Assembly: GCF_002939945.1 (NCBI RefSeq)
Contig: NZ_MDEB01000003.1
Coordinates: 533,836 to 597,835, forward strand
From: Xanthomonas arboricola pv. populi
GTDB taxonomy: Bacteria; Pseudomonadota; Gammaproteobacteria; Xanthomonadales; Xanthomonadaceae
Direction: 5' to 3'
Length of the DNA: 64,000 nt
Shown piece by piece: positions 21,285-31,496 of this stretch. Within the stretch, counting starts at the first letter, position 1. Every line of letters starts with the position of its first letter. The notes under the pieces were generated by a model. The model ran no database searches, was not told where the DNA came from, and was given only the letters and a program-made list of their open reading frames with translations. The position numbers and the translations under genes are program-made.

Positions 21285-21712
21285 TGAATCGACCGCTGCG
21301 CTGGCCCTTGCTGTGCATGCTGGCGCTGATGAGTGCCTGCGCCACCATGCAACCGCGCCCCACGCTCTACGACGAACTCGGCGGGCACGCCGGGATCGAA
21401 GCGCTGGTGGAAACCATGCTGTCGCGCATCGCCGACGACCCACGCATCGTCGACACGTTCGCGCGCGTCAACATCGTGATGCTCAACGAGCGCCTGGTGC
21501 AGAAGTTCTGCCATGTCGCCGATGGTCCGTGCCCGGATACCGCCAAGTCGATGCAGCAGGCGCACGCGCACCTGGCCATTCGCGAAGGCGACTTCAACGC
21601 GCTGGTGGAGGACCTGAACTGGGCGATGGATCAGCGCAAGATTACACGCCGCACACAGAATCGTCTGCTCGCACGGCTCGCGGCCATGCATGGCGAAATC
21701 GTCAATCATTGA
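21284..21712 (+). CDS. Lipoprotein group 1 truncated hemoglobin
   Basis: A 142-residue protein with a lipoprotein signal (LMSAC, acylated Cys19) and a truncated globin domain: LYDELGG start, then KFCHVADGPC and MQQAHAHLAI, in which His94 is the expected proximal haem ligand. The distal B10 tyrosine usual for group 1 seems replaced (segment VETMLSRI), so ligand chemistry may differ from nitric-oxide-dioxygenating members. Two cysteines (76 and 83) flank the region before the proximal helix. It is the last gene of the coupled cluster, starting at TGATG, and is probably anchored in the periplasm with its partners. Confidence 0.82.
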   Translation: MNRPLRWPLLCMLALMSACATMQPRPTLYDELGGHAGIEALVETMLSRIADDPRIVDTFARVNIVMLNERLVQKFCHVADGPCPDTAKSMQQAHAHLAIREGDFNALVEDLNWAMDQRKITRRTQNRLLARLAAMHGEIVNH

Positions 21713-21995
21713 AGGCGTCACAGCATGACTGCGCGCAGTGCTGGACGCGCGTGTTCGGTCCTCGTGACGACATGTTTCCACTCGCAGACTGCGGTTATAA
21801 GTGCAGCGTGCATAGCGCCTGACGCCCACTCGCGACGTGTCGCCAGTCACCTGCGTTGCAGCCAGGAGTGGGGCCTCGGCCGTTATCGATTCGGGCAATG
21901 GCTACGGCTCAGCTGGCTGCGGCAATGGCACGCAGCCAGGGGAGGGGGGGGAATTGCGCGCGCGAGACGCCGCGAGCAGCGGATGCGCGACCGCC

Positions 21996-22796
21996 TCACT
22001 GCAACGGACGCAGCCGATGCGATCCGCGCGCCATCAGGCGCAATGCGAGCGCATGCGGCAACGCGCGCAACGCGGCACTGACCAGGCGATAGCGCCAGCC
22101 CGGCACGGCCAGCACCTGACCACGCTCCAGCGCGGCAATGCCGTATTCGGCCACGTCGTCGGCTTGCAGCCACGCCCAGCGGGGCAGGGTGGACATCGCC
22201 TCGCGGGTGCCGGTGACATCGTGAAACTCCGACCATGCAAAGCCGGGGCACAGCGCGCAGACCTTGACCGCGCAGTCGGCGTTCTCCAGTGCCAGCGATT
22301 CGCTGAAGCGCAGCAGGAAGCTCTTGCTGGCTGCGTACAGCGTCTGCCCATCGGCACTCGGCGTCAGCGCGGCGAACGAGGCCACATTGAGAATGCGGCC
22401 CTGGCCGCTGGCGCGAATCATCGGCAATAGCCTCCAGGTCAGCTCGCACACCGCGCCCACCATCACCTGCAGAAAGCGTGCATGCGTGGCCCAGTCGTTG
22501 TGTAGGTAGCGGCCCGGCACGCCGTAGCCGGCGTTGTTGACCAGGGTGCCTACCGTCCAGCCATTGCGCTGGATCTGCGCAACCAGTGTTTCTGCCGCGC
22601 CGGGACCGCCCAGATCGGCCGGCAATACTTCCACCCGTACCAACGGCCGCAACTCCGCAGCCAGCGCCTGCAACCGGTCGATCCGGCGCGCGGTCAGGAT
22701 CAGCGGCACGCCACGCCTTGCGTAAGCGCGCGCAATCTCGCGGCCGATGCCGCTGGAGGCGCCGGTGACCAGCGCGAAGACAGGCGAAACGGACAT
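21996..22796 (-). CDS. Short-chain dehydrogenase/reductase (SDR family)
   Basis: A 266-residue classical SDR. The NAD(P)-binding motif is TGASSGIGREIA, NNAGYG is present, and the catalytic Tyr and Lys are in LYAASKSF. The end ALRLMARGSHRLRPLQ is basic. Related proteins reduce ketones or acyl intermediates, but the substrate is unknown. Start chosen at ATG 22796 (MSVSPVFALVTG) behind CAGGAAC; the open frame runs 32 codons further upstream without family likeness. It is divergent from tpiA and convergent with the globin cluster, so it is transcribed alone. Confidence 0.88.
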   Translation of the reverse strand: MSVSPVFALVTGASSGIGREIARAYARRGVPLILTARRIDRLQALAAELRPLVRVEVLPADLGGPGAAETLVAQIQRNGWTVGTLVNNAGYGVPGRYLHNDWATHARFLQVMVGAVCELTWRLLPMIRASGQGRILNVASFAALTPSADGQTLYAASKSFLLRFSESLALENADCAVKVCALCPGFAWSEFHDVTGTREAMSTLPRWAWLQADDVAEYGIAALERGQVLAVPGWRYRLVSAALRALPHALALRLMARGSHRLRPLQ

Positions 22797-22909
22797 GGCA
22801 GGTTCCTGTTGGAGAAGGGGGGACGACAGACAATGGACAGAAGTGTGCCGGCTGCCGACAGGGCATGGGCTATTCTGTCGCCTGTCTTCCACTCAGGAAC
22901 CTGCGCCTG

Positions 22910-23665
22910 ATGCGTCGAAAGATCGTTGCCGGAAATTGGAAGCTGCATGGCAGCCGCGCCTTCGCCACCGAACTGGTGGCCCAGATCGCCGCGCACATGC
23001 CCCTGGAGGGTGTCGATGTCGTCATCCTGCCGCCACTGCCTTACCTCGGCGACCTGATCGAGGATTTCGAGGAGCACCACCTGTGTTTCGGTGCCCAGGA
23101 CGTCAGCAGTAACGAGAAGGGCGCCTATACCGGGGAAGTCTCGGCCACGATGCTGGTCGATGTCGGCGCCGAATACGGGCTGGTCGGCCACTCCGAACGT
23201 CGCCAGTACCATCGCGAGAGCAGTAAGCTGGTGGCACGCAAATTCGCCGCCGCCATGCATGCCGGCCTGATCCCGGTGCTGTGCGTGGGCGAGTCGCTGG
23301 AACAGCGCGAGGCCGACCAGACCGAGGCGGTGCTGCGCGCCCAGCTCGAACCGGTGCTGGCGCTGGTGGGCCGCGCGGGCTTCGCCCGCGCCGTGCTCGC
23401 TTACGAGCCGATTTGGGCCATTGGCACCGGCCGTACCGCCAGCCCGGAGCAGGCGCAGGCGGTTCACGCGTTCCTGCGTGGCGAAGTCGCGAAGGCGGAT
23501 GCTAGAATCGCTGATTCTCTGCCCATCCTGTACGGGGGCAGTGTCAAGCCCGATAACGCCAGCGAGCTGTTTGCGCAGCCCGACGTCGATGGCGGGCTGG
23601 TCGGAGGCGCCTCGCTGGTCGCCGAAGACTTCCTGGCCATCGCGCGTGCGGCGGCCGCTTGTTAA
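22910..23665 (+). CDS. tpiA: Triosephosphate isomerase
   Basis: A 251-residue TIM-barrel enzyme of glycolysis and gluconeogenesis interconverting dihydroxyacetone phosphate and glyceraldehyde 3-phosphate. All catalytic residues are visible: Lys11 (GNWKLHG), His94 (VGHSERR) and Glu166 (AYEPIWAIGTG), with the phosphate loop YGGSVKPDN. Start ATG 22910 follows CAGGAAC and gives MRRKIVAGNWK. A TATTCT hexamer at 22871-22876 may be its -10. secG follows after 33 bp, the common gammaproteobacterial pair. Confidence 0.97.
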   Translation: MRRKIVAGNWKLHGSRAFATELVAQIAAHMPLEGVDVVILPPLPYLGDLIEDFEEHHLCFGAQDVSSNEKGAYTGEVSATMLVDVGAEYGLVGHSERRQYHRESSKLVARKFAAAMHAGLIPVLCVGESLEQREADQTEAVLRAQLEPVLALVGRAGFARAVLAYEPIWAIGTGRTASPEQAQAVHAFLRGEVAKADARIADSLPILYGGSVKPDNASELFAQPDVDGGLVGGASLVAEDFLAIARAAAAC

Positions 23666-23698
23666 CCCATTAAGTTTTGTCCGGGGACGGATTTCGAA

Positions 23699-24172
23699 AT
23701 GCTGATGTTGATCCTCAATGTGGTCTACGTGCTGGTCGCGCTGGCGATGATTGCGCTGATCCTGATGCAGCGCGGTGCGGGTGCGGCAGCCGGTTCGGGC
23801 TTCGGCGCCGGCGCCTCGGGCACCGTGTTCGGCTCGCAGGGCGCGTCGAACTTCCTGTCCAAGTCGACCAAGTGGCTGGCAGTGGTGTTCTTCAGCATCA
23901 GTCTGTTCATGGCGTGGTACGCCACCCACGGCGCACGTCCGACCGACCAGAACCTGGGCGTGATGTCGCAGTCGGCCACCCCGGCGCCTACTGCCGCTGG
24001 CGAGCTGACTCAGCCGCTGCCACAGGCGCCAGCCGCCGGCGCAGTTCCGACTGCTCCTTCGCAGCCAGTGCCTGCCGCGCCTGCGGCTGCAACGCCTGCG
24101 CAGTCCGCACCGGTGCAGCAAGCGCCTGCGGCACGCGAAGAAAACGCTTCGGAACCAGCACAAAAACGCTGA
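23699..24172 (+). CDS. secG: Preprotein translocase subunit SecG
   Basis: A 157-residue inner membrane protein that assists the SecYEG channel. Two transmembrane helices (about 2-20 and 55-76) flank the conserved GAGAAAGSGFGAGASGTVFG loop. The C-terminal half is a long low-complexity tail of Ala, Pro and Gln, longer than in E. coli SecG (110 residues), a feature of xanthomonad-type SecG as far as I recall. Starts ATG 23699, 33 bp after tpiA. tRNA-Leu follows 49 bp downstream. Confidence 0.93.
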   Translation: MLMLILNVVYVLVALAMIALILMQRGAGAAAGSGFGAGASGTVFGSQGASNFLSKSTKWLAVVFFSISLFMAWYATHGARPTDQNLGVMSQSATPAPTAAGELTQPLPQAPAAGAVPTAPSQPVPAAPAAATPAQSAPVQQAPAAREENASEPAQKR

Positions 24173-24179
24173 AGCCGGT

Positions 24180-24185
24180 TACAAT
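24180..24185 (+). promoter_or_regulatory. Possible -10 element (TACAAT) before tRNA-Leu
   Basis: TACAAT lies 36 bp before the mature tRNA-Leu start, within GTTACAATGCGC. The same TTACAATGCGC block precedes grxD at 53987. No convincing -35 hexamer is seen, so the tRNA may also be read from the tpiA-secG transcript. Confidence 0.35.
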
Positions 24186-24221
24186 GCGCTGCGCACTGGG
24201 ATGCCCAGCGGCGCAACGTAT

Positions 24222-24306
24222 GCCCAGGTGGCGGAATTGGTAGACGCACTACCTTGAGGTGGTAGCGACTTAGGTCGTAGGGGTTCGAGTCCCCTCTTGG
24301 GCACCA
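24222..24306 (+). tRNA. tRNA-Leu (anticodon GAG), CCA encoded
   Basis: An 85-base class II tRNA. The acceptor stem GCCCAGG pairs with CTTGGGC (one G-U pair), followed by ACCA, so CCA is encoded. The anticodon loop TTGAGGT gives GAG (24256-24258). GGTTCGAGTCC is the T-arm, and a long variable arm lies between. Position secG-tRNA-Leu-nuoA is conserved in gammaproteobacteria. Confidence 0.96.
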
Positions 24307-24408
24307 TTGTTTGGCTGCAGTTCCTGCGCATCGCCTGTCGCGCGCGGGGTCTGCCTATACCCCATGCCGGCACGCGGCGCGTGCGGGCAGAGGCAAGAGA
24401 GAATCGCT

Positions 24409-24765
24409 GTGCTGGCCGAATATTTGCCGAGTCTGCTTTTTCTGATCGTCGCCACCGGTATCGGCATCGTGCTGATGCTGGTCGGTCGATTCCTCGGTCC
24501 GCGTAGTCCGGACCCGCGCAAGCTCTCGCCTTACGAGTGTGGCTTCGAAGCCTTCGAAGACGCGCGCATGAAGTTCGACGTGCGCTACTACCTGATCGCG
24601 ATCCAGTTCATCGTGTTCGATCTGGAAATCATCTTCATCGTGCCGTGGACGCAGGTGTTCATGGAGATCGGCGCACGCTCGCTGGTCACCATGGGGCTGT
24701 TCGTCGGCATGTTGTTCCTCGGCTTTATCTACGTGTGGAAGAAGGGAGCGCTGGAATGGGAGTGA
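24409..24765 (+). CDS. nuoA: NADH-quinone oxidoreductase subunit A
   Basis: A 118-residue membrane subunit of complex I, the proton-pumping NADH:quinone oxidoreductase. Three transmembrane helices are visible, with the conserved loop [21 protein letters not shown] (which carries the quinone-site cysteine) between the first two. Start is GTG 24409, giving [13 protein letters not shown] after the first residue, behind an AGAGAG purine stretch; the frame is open further upstream to the tRNA but without likeness. It opens the 14-gene nuo operon in canonical order and overlaps nuoB by 10 bp. Confidence 0.94.
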   Translation: MLAEYLPSLLFLIVATGIGIVLMLVGRFLGPRSPDPRKLSPYECGFEAFEDARMKFDVRYYLIAIQFIVFDLEIIFIVPWTQVFMEIGARSLVTMGLFVGMLFLGFIYVWKKGALEWE

Positions 24766-25310
24766 TTCAGACCCTGGATCGTCTGATGACCAACCCGATG
24801 CCGGAAGGCCGGGTGGAAGACATCCTGCGCCCGGAAGGCGAAAACCCGCTGCTCGAGAAGGGCTACGTGACCACCAGCGTCGATGCGCTGCTGAACTGGG
24901 CGCGCACTGGCTCGATGTGGCCGATGACCTTCGGCCTGGCCTGCTGCGCGGTCGAGATGATGCATGCCGGTGCGGCGCGCCTGGATCTGGACCGCTACGG
25001 CGTGGTGTTCCGCCCGTCGCCGCGCCAGTCCGACGTGATGATCGTGGCCGGCACGCTGGTCAACAAGATGGCCCCTGCGCTGCGCAAGGTCTACGACCAG
25101 ATGCCGGACCCGAAGTGGGTCATCTCGATGGGCAGCTGCGCCAATGGCGGCGGCTACTATCATTATTCGTATTCGGTGGTGCGCGGTTGCGATCGCATCG
25201 TGCCGGTGGACATTTATGTCCCCGGTTGCCCGCCGACCGCCGAGGCGCTGGTTTACGGCATCCTGCAGCTGCAGAAGAAGATCTGGCGTACCCAGACCAT
25301 CGCGCGCTGA
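24756..25310 (+). CDS. nuoB: NADH-quinone oxidoreductase subunit B
   Basis: A 184-residue peripheral-arm subunit carrying cluster N2, the last iron-sulfur centre before quinone. The N2 ligands are seen as adjacent cysteines in GLACCAVEM, then GSCANGGG and PGCPPTAE. Length fits short-type NuoB. ATG 24756 overlaps nuoA. The cluster position next to the membrane arm makes it essential for electron transfer to quinone. Confidence 0.96.
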   Translation: MGVIQTLDRLMTNPMPEGRVEDILRPEGENPLLEKGYVTTSVDALLNWARTGSMWPMTFGLACCAVEMMHAGAARLDLDRYGVVFRPSPRQSDVMIVAGTLVNKMAPALRKVYDQMPDPKWVISMGSCANGGGYYHYSYSVVRGCDRIVPVDIYVPGCPPTAEALVYGILQLQKKIWRTQTIAR

Positions 25311-25346
25311 CACCCGTCTTCTTCTACTGAGAGCAGCCAAGCCCCC

Positions 25347-26099
25347 ATGGCAGAGCAAGCATCTTCCTTCACTGACCGACTTGCGGCACGTTTCGCCGGT
25401 GCGCAGATCGCCGTGGCATTGCCGCGCGGCGAAGTGACGCTGGAAGTCGCTGCGGCCGATTGGCACGCCACCTGCCTGGCCCTACGCGACGAGCTCGGTT
25501 TCGAGCAGCTCAGCGATCTGTGCGGCGTCGATTATCTGGGCTACGGCAGCGACGAGTGGGATACCGCCGACGTGTCGTCGCAGGGCTTCAGCCGCGGCGT
25601 CGAGGGCAAGGCCGTCGGCCGTTTCGCCTGGGGTGAATTTCCCAGCCAGGAAAGTTCCGACGGCGCCCATCCGCAGCACATGCCCAAGCAGCGTTTTGCG
25701 GTTGTCGCGCAGTTGATCTCCTACCAGCACAACCAGCGTCTGCGCGTGCGTTGCTACGCACCGGACGAACAGGTGCCGGTGGTGGCGTCGTTGACCGATA
25801 TCTGGCCTGGCGTGAACTGGTTCGAGCGCGAAGCCTTCGATCTGTTCGGCATCGTCTTCGATGGCCATCCGGACCTGCGCCGCATCCTGACCGACTATGG
25901 ATTTGTCGGCCATCCGTTTCGCAAGGATTTCCCGCTGATCGGCAACGTCGAAGTGCGTTACGACGATGAGCGCAAGCGTGTCGTGTACGAGCCGGTGACC
26001 TCGGTCGAGCCGCGCGTCGGTGTGCCGCGCGTGATCCGCGACGATGCCCGTTATGAGACTGCCGCTGGTGAAGTGGTCAAGTCGGAGACCGCCAAGTGA
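25347..26099 (+). CDS. nuoC: NADH-quinone oxidoreductase subunit C
   Basis: A 250-residue peripheral subunit (30-kDa type) without cofactors that supports the quinone module. The signature [23 protein letters not shown] is present, with the C-terminal part following [10 protein letters not shown]. It is separate from nuoD, unlike the E. coli NuoCD fusion. An internal stretch of about 30 residues (near residues 70-105, [14 protein letters not shown]) looks like an insertion relative to short NuoC. The stop overlaps the nuoD start as GTGA. Confidence 0.95.
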   Translation: MAEQASSFTDRLAARFAGAQIAVALPRGEVTLEVAAADWHATCLALRDELGFEQLSDLCGVDYLGYGSDEWDTADVSSQGFSRGVEGKAVGRFAWGEFPSQESSDGAHPQHMPKQRFAVVAQLISYQHNQRLRVRCYAPDEQVPVVASLTDIWPGVNWFEREAFDLFGIVFDGHPDLRRILTDYGFVGHPFRKDFPLIGNVEVRYDDERKRVVYEPVTSVEPRVGVPRVIRDDARYETAAGEVVKSETAK

Positions 26100-27403
26100 G
26101 TGAGTTCCGCCAGGCAACCGATGCCTTCGCGAGCAATCCTGTCGAAAGCAAGCAGGAAATCCGCAACTACACGATGAACTTCGGCCCGCAGCATCCTGCG
26201 GCGCACGGCGTGCTGCGCCTGATCCTGGAAATGGACGGCGAGACCGTGGTGCGTGCCGATCCACATATCGGCCTGCTGCACCGCGGCACCGAGAAGCTGG
26301 CCGAGTCCAAGCCGTTCAACCAGTCGGTTCCGTACATGGACCGCCTGGATTACGTGTCGATGATGTGCAACGAGCACGCCTACGTGCGCGCGATCGAGTC
26401 GCTGATGGGCATCGAAGTGCCCGAGCGTGCGCACTACATCCGCACCATGTTCGACGAGATCACCCGCATCAAGAACCACCTGATGTGGGTCGGGTCCAAC
26501 GCACTCGACCTGGGCGCGATGGCGGTGATGCTGTACGCGTTCCGCGAGCGCGAAGAATTGATGGACGTCTACGAGGCGGTCAGTGGCGCGCGCATGCACG
26601 CTGCCTACTACCGTCCCGGCGGCGTGTATCGCGATCTGCCCGATCGCATGCCCAAGTACAAGGAATCGCGCTGGCACAAGGGTGGGGCGCTGAAGAAGCT
26701 CAATGCAGCGCGCGAAGGCTCGATGCTGGACTTCCTCGAAGATTTCACCAACACGTTCCCGGCGCGTGTGGACGAGTACGAGACGCTGCTGACCGATAAC
26801 CGTATCTGGAAGCAGCGTACCGTCGATGTCGGCATCATCAGCCCGGATCTGGCGCGTGCCTGGGGCATGACCGGTCCGATGCTGCGTGGCTCGGGCATCG
26901 AATGGGACCTGCGCAAGAAGCAGCCGTACGCCAAGTACGACGCGGTGGAGTTCGATGTGCCGGTCGGCACCAATGGGGATTGCTACGACCGCTATCTGGT
27001 GCGTGTGGCCGAGATGCGCGAGTCCAATCGCATCATCAAGCAGTGCGTGAAGTGGCTGAAGGCCAACCCCGGGCCGGTCATGGTCACCAATTTCAAGGTC
27101 GCTCCGCCAAGCCGCGAAGGCATGAAGGACGACATGGAAGCGCTGATCCATCACTTCAAGCTGTTCAGTGAAGGCTATTGCGTGCCGGCCGGAGAAACCT
27201 ATTGCGCGGTCGAAGCGCCCAAGGGCGAGTTCGGCTGCTACCTGATGTCCGATGGCGCCAACAAGCCGTTCCGCGTGCATCTGCGCGCGCCGGGCTTTGC
27301 GCATCTGTCGTCGATGGACGCGGTGGTGCGTGGTTATCTGCTAGCCGACGTCGTGGCGATGATCGGTACTTACGATTTGGTTTTCGGTGAGGTTGACCGA
27401 TGA
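26096..27403 (+). CDS. nuoD: NADH-quinone oxidoreductase subunit D
   Basis: A 435-residue 49-kDa subunit that forms much of the quinone-binding cavity with Nuo[16 protein letters not shown] is the family signature near the N-terminus (the His and Tyr side chains line the quinone site), and [11 protein letters not shown] occurs near the end. GTG start at 26096 overlaps the nuoC stop; its own stop overlaps nuoE by ATGA. Related to the large subunit of NiFe hydrogenases but lacking nickel ligands, as is normal for NuoD. Confidence 0.96.
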   Translation: MSEFRQATDAFASNPVESKQEIRNYTMNFGPQHPAAHGVLRLILEMDGETVVRADPHIGLLHRGTEKLAESKPFNQSVPYMDRLDYVSMMCNEHAYVRAIESLMGIEVPERAHYIRTMFDEITRIKNHLMWVGSNALDLGAMAVMLYAFREREELMDVYEAVSGARMHAAYYRPGGVYRDLPDRMPKYKESRWHKGGALKKLNAAREGSMLDFLEDFTNTFPARVDEYETLLTDNRIWKQRTVDVGIISPDLARAWGMTGPMLRGSGIEWDLRKKQPYAKYDAVEFDVPVGTNGDCYDRYLVRVAEMRESNRIIKQCVKWLKANPGPVMVTNFKVAPPSREGMKDDMEALIHHFKLFSEGYCVPAGETYCAVEAPKGEFGCYLMSDGANKPFRVHLRAPGFAHLSSMDAVVRGYLLADVVAMIGTYDLVFGEVDR

Positions 27404-27927
27404 AGGCGACGGGTAATTTCGAAGCGGCGCGCGACGTCGATCCGCAGGTGGTGCTGAGCGACAAGACGCGCGCGCACATCGATCATTGGTTGAGCAAGTT
27501 CCCGCCCGATCGCAAGCGTTCGGCCGTGCTGCAGGGCCTGCACGCTGCGCAGGAGCAGAACCAGGGCTGGCTGACCGACGAGCTGATCGTGGGCGTGGCC
27601 AAGTATCTGGACCTTCCGCCGGTGTGGGCCTACGAGGTCGCCAGCTTCTACTCGATGTTCGAGACCGAGAAGGTCGGCCGCCACAACGTGGCGTTCTGCA
27701 CCAACATCAGCTGCTGGCTCAATGGCGCCGAAGATCTGCTGGCGCATGCGGAAAAGAAACTGGGTTGCAAGCTGGGGCAGTCGACGGCCGATGGCCGCGT
27801 CTACCTCAAGCGCGAAGAAGAGTGCCTGGCGGCCTGCTCTGCAGCGCCGATGATGGTCATCAACGGCCATTACCACGAGCACCTGACGAAAGAGAAGGTC
27901 GACGCGCTGCTGGACGGGCTGGAGTAA
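27400..27927 (+). CDS. nuoE: NADH-quinone oxidoreductase subunit E
   Basis: A 175-residue thioredoxin-like subunit with a [2Fe-2S] cluster (N1a) in the NADH module. The four cysteine ligands are in FCTNISCWL (C-x4-C) and [10 protein letters not shown] (C-x3-C). ATG 27400 overlaps the nuoD stop; nuoF begins three bases after its stop. Confidence 0.95.
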   Translation: MKATGNFEAARDVDPQVVLSDKTRAHIDHWLSKFPPDRKRSAVLQGLHAAQEQNQGWLTDELIVGVAKYLDLPPVWAYEVASFYSMFETEKVGRHNVAFCTNISCWLNGAEDLLAHAEKKLGCKLGQSTADGRVYLKREEECLAACSAAPMMVINGHYHEHLTKEKVDALLDGLE

Positions 27928-27930
27928 GAC

Positions 27931-29265
27931 ATGGCACATCATCACGCACCCTCAGGCCCGGTCGGTCCGGCGCCGTTGCCGCATCAGGTCGTCTACACGA
28001 CGCTGCACTACGATACCCCGTGGTCGTACGAGAGCTATCTGAAAACCGGTGGCTACGCCGCGCTGCGCAAGATCCTCGAAGAGAAGATCGCGCCGGCCGA
28101 CGTCATCGAGATGGTCAAGGCGTCCAACCTGCGCGGCCGTGGCGGCGCGGGCTTCCCGACCGGTCTGAAGTGGTCGTTCATGCCCAAGGGCACGATGCAG
28201 AAGTACATCCTGTGCAACTCGGACGAATCCGAGCCGGGCACCTGCAAGGACCGCGACATCCTGCGTTACAACCCGCATTCGGTGGTGGAGGGCATGGCGA
28301 TCGCCTGCTACGCCACCGGCTCGACCGTGGGCTACAACTACCTGCGTGGCGAGTTCCACCACGAGCCGTTCGAAAACTTCGAACTGGCGCTGGCAGATGC
28401 CTATGCCAATGGCTGGCTGGGCAAGAACATTCTCGGCAGCGGCGTGGATATCGATATCTACGGTGCGCTGGGTGCCGGCGCCTACATCTGCGGCGAAGAA
28501 ACCGCGCTGATGGAATCGCTGGAAGGCAAGAAGGGCCAGCCGCGCTATAAGCCGCCGTTCCCGGCCAACTTCGGCCTGTACGGTAAGCCGACCACCATCA
28601 ACAACACCGAGACCTATGCGTCGGTGCCGGCGATCATTCGCAACGGCCCGGAGTGGTTCCTCGGCTTGAGCAAGACCAAGAACGGCGGCCCGAAGATCTT
28701 CTCGGTGTCCGGCTGCGTACAGAAGGGCGGCAATTTCGAAGTGCCGCTCGGCACCACCTTCGACGAATTGCTGGAAATGGCCGGTGGCCTGCGTCCGGGC
28801 CGCAAGCTCAAGGGCGTGGTGCCTGGCGGCGTGTCGATGCCGGTACTGAAGGCCGACCAGGTCGCCGGGCTGCAGATGGACTACGACACCTTGCGTGCGC
28901 TTGGAACCGGTCTGGGCTCCGGCGCGATCGTGGTGCTGGACGACAGCGTCTGCTGCGTGCGCTTTGCCTGCCGCATCTCGCAGTTCTTCCACAAAGAATC
29001 CTGCGGCCAGTGCACCCCTTGCCGCGAGGGCACCGGCTGGATGCACCGCGTGCTGGAGCGCATTGTTGCCGGCAAGGCCACGATGGAAGACCTGCATCAG
29101 CTGCGCACCGTTGCCGGCCAGATCGAAGGACACACCATCTGTGCCTTCGGCGAAGCGGCGGCGTGGCCGATTCAGGGCTTCCTGCGCCAGTTCTGGGACG
29201 AGTTCGAGTACTACATCGTCAACGGTCGTTCGATCGTCGACACGCCTGTCGGAGTGGCCGCATGA
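27931..29265 (+). CDS. nuoF: NADH-quinone oxidoreductase subunit F
   Basis: A 444-residue flavoprotein that binds NADH and FMN and carries the [4Fe-4S] cluster N3; it is the electron entry point of complex [16 protein letters not shown] is the FMN motif, [13 protein letters not shown] the NADH-binding part, and [12 protein letters not shown] supplies three of the four cluster cysteines. Length is as expected. The stop overlaps nuoG (ATGA). Confidence 0.96.
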   Translation: MAHHHAPSGPVGPAPLPHQVVYTTLHYDTPWSYESYLKTGGYAALRKILEEKIAPADVIEMVKASNLRGRGGAGFPTGLKWSFMPKGTMQKYILCNSDESEPGTCKDRDILRYNPHSVVEGMAIACYATGSTVGYNYLRGEFHHEPFENFELALADAYANGWLGKNILGSGVDIDIYGALGAGAYICGEETALMESLEGKKGQPRYKPPFPANFGLYGKPTTINNTETYASVPAIIRNGPEWFLGLSKTKNGGPKIFSVSGCVQKGGNFEVPLGTTFDELLEMAGGLRPGRKLKGVVPGGVSMPVLKADQVAGLQMDYDTLRALGTGLGSGAIVVLDDSVCCVRFACRISQFFHKESCGQCTPCREGTGWMHRVLERIVAGKATMEDLHQLRTVAGQIEGHTICAFGEAAAWPIQGFLRQFWDEFEYYIVNGRSIVDTPVGVAA

Positions 29266-31496
29266 GCGCCCAACCAGTGAACCCGAACGTGCCACCGGAC
29301 CATGTCACCGTCGAGATCGACGGGCAGTCCCTGGTGGTGCCGAAGGGGTCGATGATCATCCAGGCGGCCGACAAGGCCGGCATCCCGATCCCGCGCTTCT
29401 GCTACCACGAGAAGCTGCCGATCGCGGCCAACTGCCGCATGTGCCTGGTGGACGTCGAGAAATCCCCGAAACCGTCGCCTGCCTGCGCCACGCCGGTGAT
29501 GGACGGCATGAAGGTCACCACGCGTAGCGAAAAGGCGCTGAAGTACCAGCGCAGCGTGATGGAATTCCTGCTGATCAATCATCCGCTGGACTGCCCGATC
29601 TGCGATCAGGGCGGCGAGTGCGAACTGCAGGACGTGTCGCTCGGTTATGGCCGTTCGGTCAGCCGTTTCAACGAACGCAAGCGCGTGGTGCCGGACGAGG
29701 ACATCGGTCCGCTGGTCGCCACCGAAATGACCCGCTGCATCCAGTGCACCCGTTGCGTGCGTTTCACCGCGGACATCGCCGGCACCTACGAGCTGGGCGG
29801 CATGTATCGCGGCGAGAACCTGCAGATCGGTACCTACGACGGCAAGCCCCTGACCACCGAAATCTCCGGCAACGTGATCGACGTCTGCCCGGTCGGCGCG
29901 CTGACCAACAAGGTATTCCAGTTCCGCGCGCGTCCATGGGAGTTGATGGCACGCGAATCGCTCGGTTATCACGATGCGATGGGTTCGAACCTGTTCCTGC
30001 ATGTGCGTCGCGGCGAAGTGCTGCGCACCGTGCCGCGCGAGAACGAGGCGGTCAACGAGTGCTGGCTATCCGACCGCGATCGTTATTCCCATCAAGGCCT
30101 GTATGCGGAAGACCGTGCGGTCAAGCCGCTGAAGAAGGTCAACGGGCAATGGACCGAGGTGAGCTGGGCCGAAGGCCTGGCCGCCGCGACGCAGATCCTG
30201 CGCGACAACGCCGGCGATCAGCTCGGTGTGCTGGTGCATCCGTCCACTTCCAACGAAGAGGGCGCCTTGCTCGCACGCCTGGCCGAAGGCCTGAACAGCG
30301 GCAACCTGGATCACCGCCTGCTCAACCGCGATTTCTCCGATGCCGCAGTGGCCGAAGTGTTCGCCACGGCGCTGGCCGAGATCGAGCAAGCCGACGTCGT
30401 GGTGCTGTTCGGCACCAACGTGCGTCACGAGCTGCCGCTGCTGCATGCACGCCTGCGCAAGGCCAGCATCCAGAACGGGACGCAGATCCATTCGGTCAAT
30501 CCGGTCGATTTCGATTTCGCCTTCACCCAGGCAAGCCGCACGGTTGTTGCGCCGTCGCAGCTGGCTGGCGCCCTGGACGATGCGACACTGCGCGATGCGG
30601 TCAAGAACGCCACGCGCGCCGTGATCGTGGTTGGCGCACTGGCTGAGAACCACCCGCAGGCTGCCGCGTTGCGTGCCGCTGCACGCGACTTTGCCGCTGC
30701 AACCGGTGCCTCGCTGTGCCGGATCCCGCAAGGTGCGAATGCGGTCGGTCTGGTGTCGCAGGGTGTGCTGCCGTCCGCACGCGATGTCGCCGGCATGCTG
30801 GCGCAGCCGCGTCAGGCGTACGTGCTGTATGGCGTCGAGCCGGGCCTGGATTTCGCCGATGCCGCCGCTGCACGCAGCGCGCTGGCGGGTGCCAAGGTGG
30901 TGGCGTTCAGCCAGTTCGCCTGCGCCTCCACGCGTGACGTGGCCGATGTGATCCTGCCGATCGGCGCACTGCCGGAAATCGACGCATCGCTGACCAATCT
31001 GGATGGTCGCGTGCAGACCGCACGTGCCGCCGGTCGTCTGCCGGTCGAAGCGCGCGAAGGCTGGCGCGTATTGCGTGCGCTCGGCGGCGAGCTGGGTCTG
31101 GCCGGTTTCGAATTCATCGATCTGGTCGGCCTGCGAGCCGGCATGCAGAACCGCCCCGTCAGCCCTGTCGCCTCGGCGCAGCCGGCTGCGAGCGGCGACG
31201 GGCTGGAAGTTGCCGCCACCGCGGCGATCTATCGCACCGATGCGGTGGTGCGTCGCGCCGCCGCGCTGCAGTCGCACCCGCTCAACATCGCGCCGTGTGT
31301 GGCGATGCATCCGGAGCAGGCCGCGCAGTTGCAGGTCGGCGCGGGTCAGATGGTCAAGGTCGGCACCGATGCCGGCAAGGCGACTTTGCCGGTGGTGCTG
31401 GACAAGCGCGTCGCACCGGGCACGGTGTGGATCGAATCCGGCCATGGCGCAACTGCGCCGCTCGGTGCCGGTCGTGTAACGGTGGTGGCTGCATGA
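29262..31496 (+). CDS. nuoG: NADH-quinone oxidoreductase subunit G
   Basis: A 744-residue peripheral subunit with several iron-sulfur clusters. The N-terminus has a plant-ferredoxin type [2Fe-2S] site ([15 protein letters not shown]), then the His/Cys cluster N5 region ([14 protein letters not shown]) and a [4Fe-4S] site ([11 protein letters not shown]). The C-terminal two thirds resemble molybdopterin oxidoreductases without cofactor. ATG 29262 is inside the nuoF stop; the frame upstream is not family-like. The stop overlaps nuoH. Confidence 0.95.
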   Translation: MSAQPVNPNVPPDHVTVEIDGQSLVVPKGSMIIQAADKAGIPIPRFCYHEKLPIAANCRMCLVDVEKSPKPSPACATPVMDGMKVTTRSEKALKYQRSVMEFLLINHPLDCPICDQGGECELQDVSLGYGRSVSRFNERKRVVPDEDIGPLVATEMTRCIQCTRCVRFTADIAGTYELGGMYRGENLQIGTYDGKPLTTEISGNVIDVCPVGALTNKVFQFRARPWELMARESLGYHDAMGSNLFLHVRRGEVLRTVPRENEAVNECWLSDRDRYSHQGLYAEDRAVKPLKKVNGQWTEVSWAEGLAAATQILRDNAGDQLGVLVHPSTSNEEGALLARLAEGLNSGNLDHRLLNRDFSDAAVAEVFATALAEIEQADVVVLFGTNVRHELPLLHARLRKASIQNGTQIHSVNPVDFDFAFTQASRTVVAPSQLAGALDDATLRDAVKNATRAVIVVGALAENHPQAAALRAAARDFAAATGASLCRIPQGANAVGLVSQGVLPSARDVAGMLAQPRQAYVLYGVEPGLDFADAAAARSALAGAKVVAFSQFACASTRDVADVILPIGALPEIDASLTNLDGRVQTARAAGRLPVEAREGWRVLRALGGELGLAGFEFIDLVGLRAGMQNRPVSPVASAQPAASGDGLEVAATAAIYRTDAVVRRAAALQSHPLNIAPCVAMHPEQAAQLQVGAGQMVKVGTDAGKATLPVVLDKRVAPGTVWIESGHGATAPLGAGRVTVVAA

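Noticed and set aside
21943..21950. Run of eight G as a phase-variation tract
   Set aside because: It lies downstream of the SDR stop, in non-coding DNA between convergent genes, with no promoter or coding frame to switch.
27952..29295. Long antisense frame opposite nuoF
   Set aside because: Same codon-position effect; nuoF on the plus strand is unmistakable and the antisense product resembles nothing.
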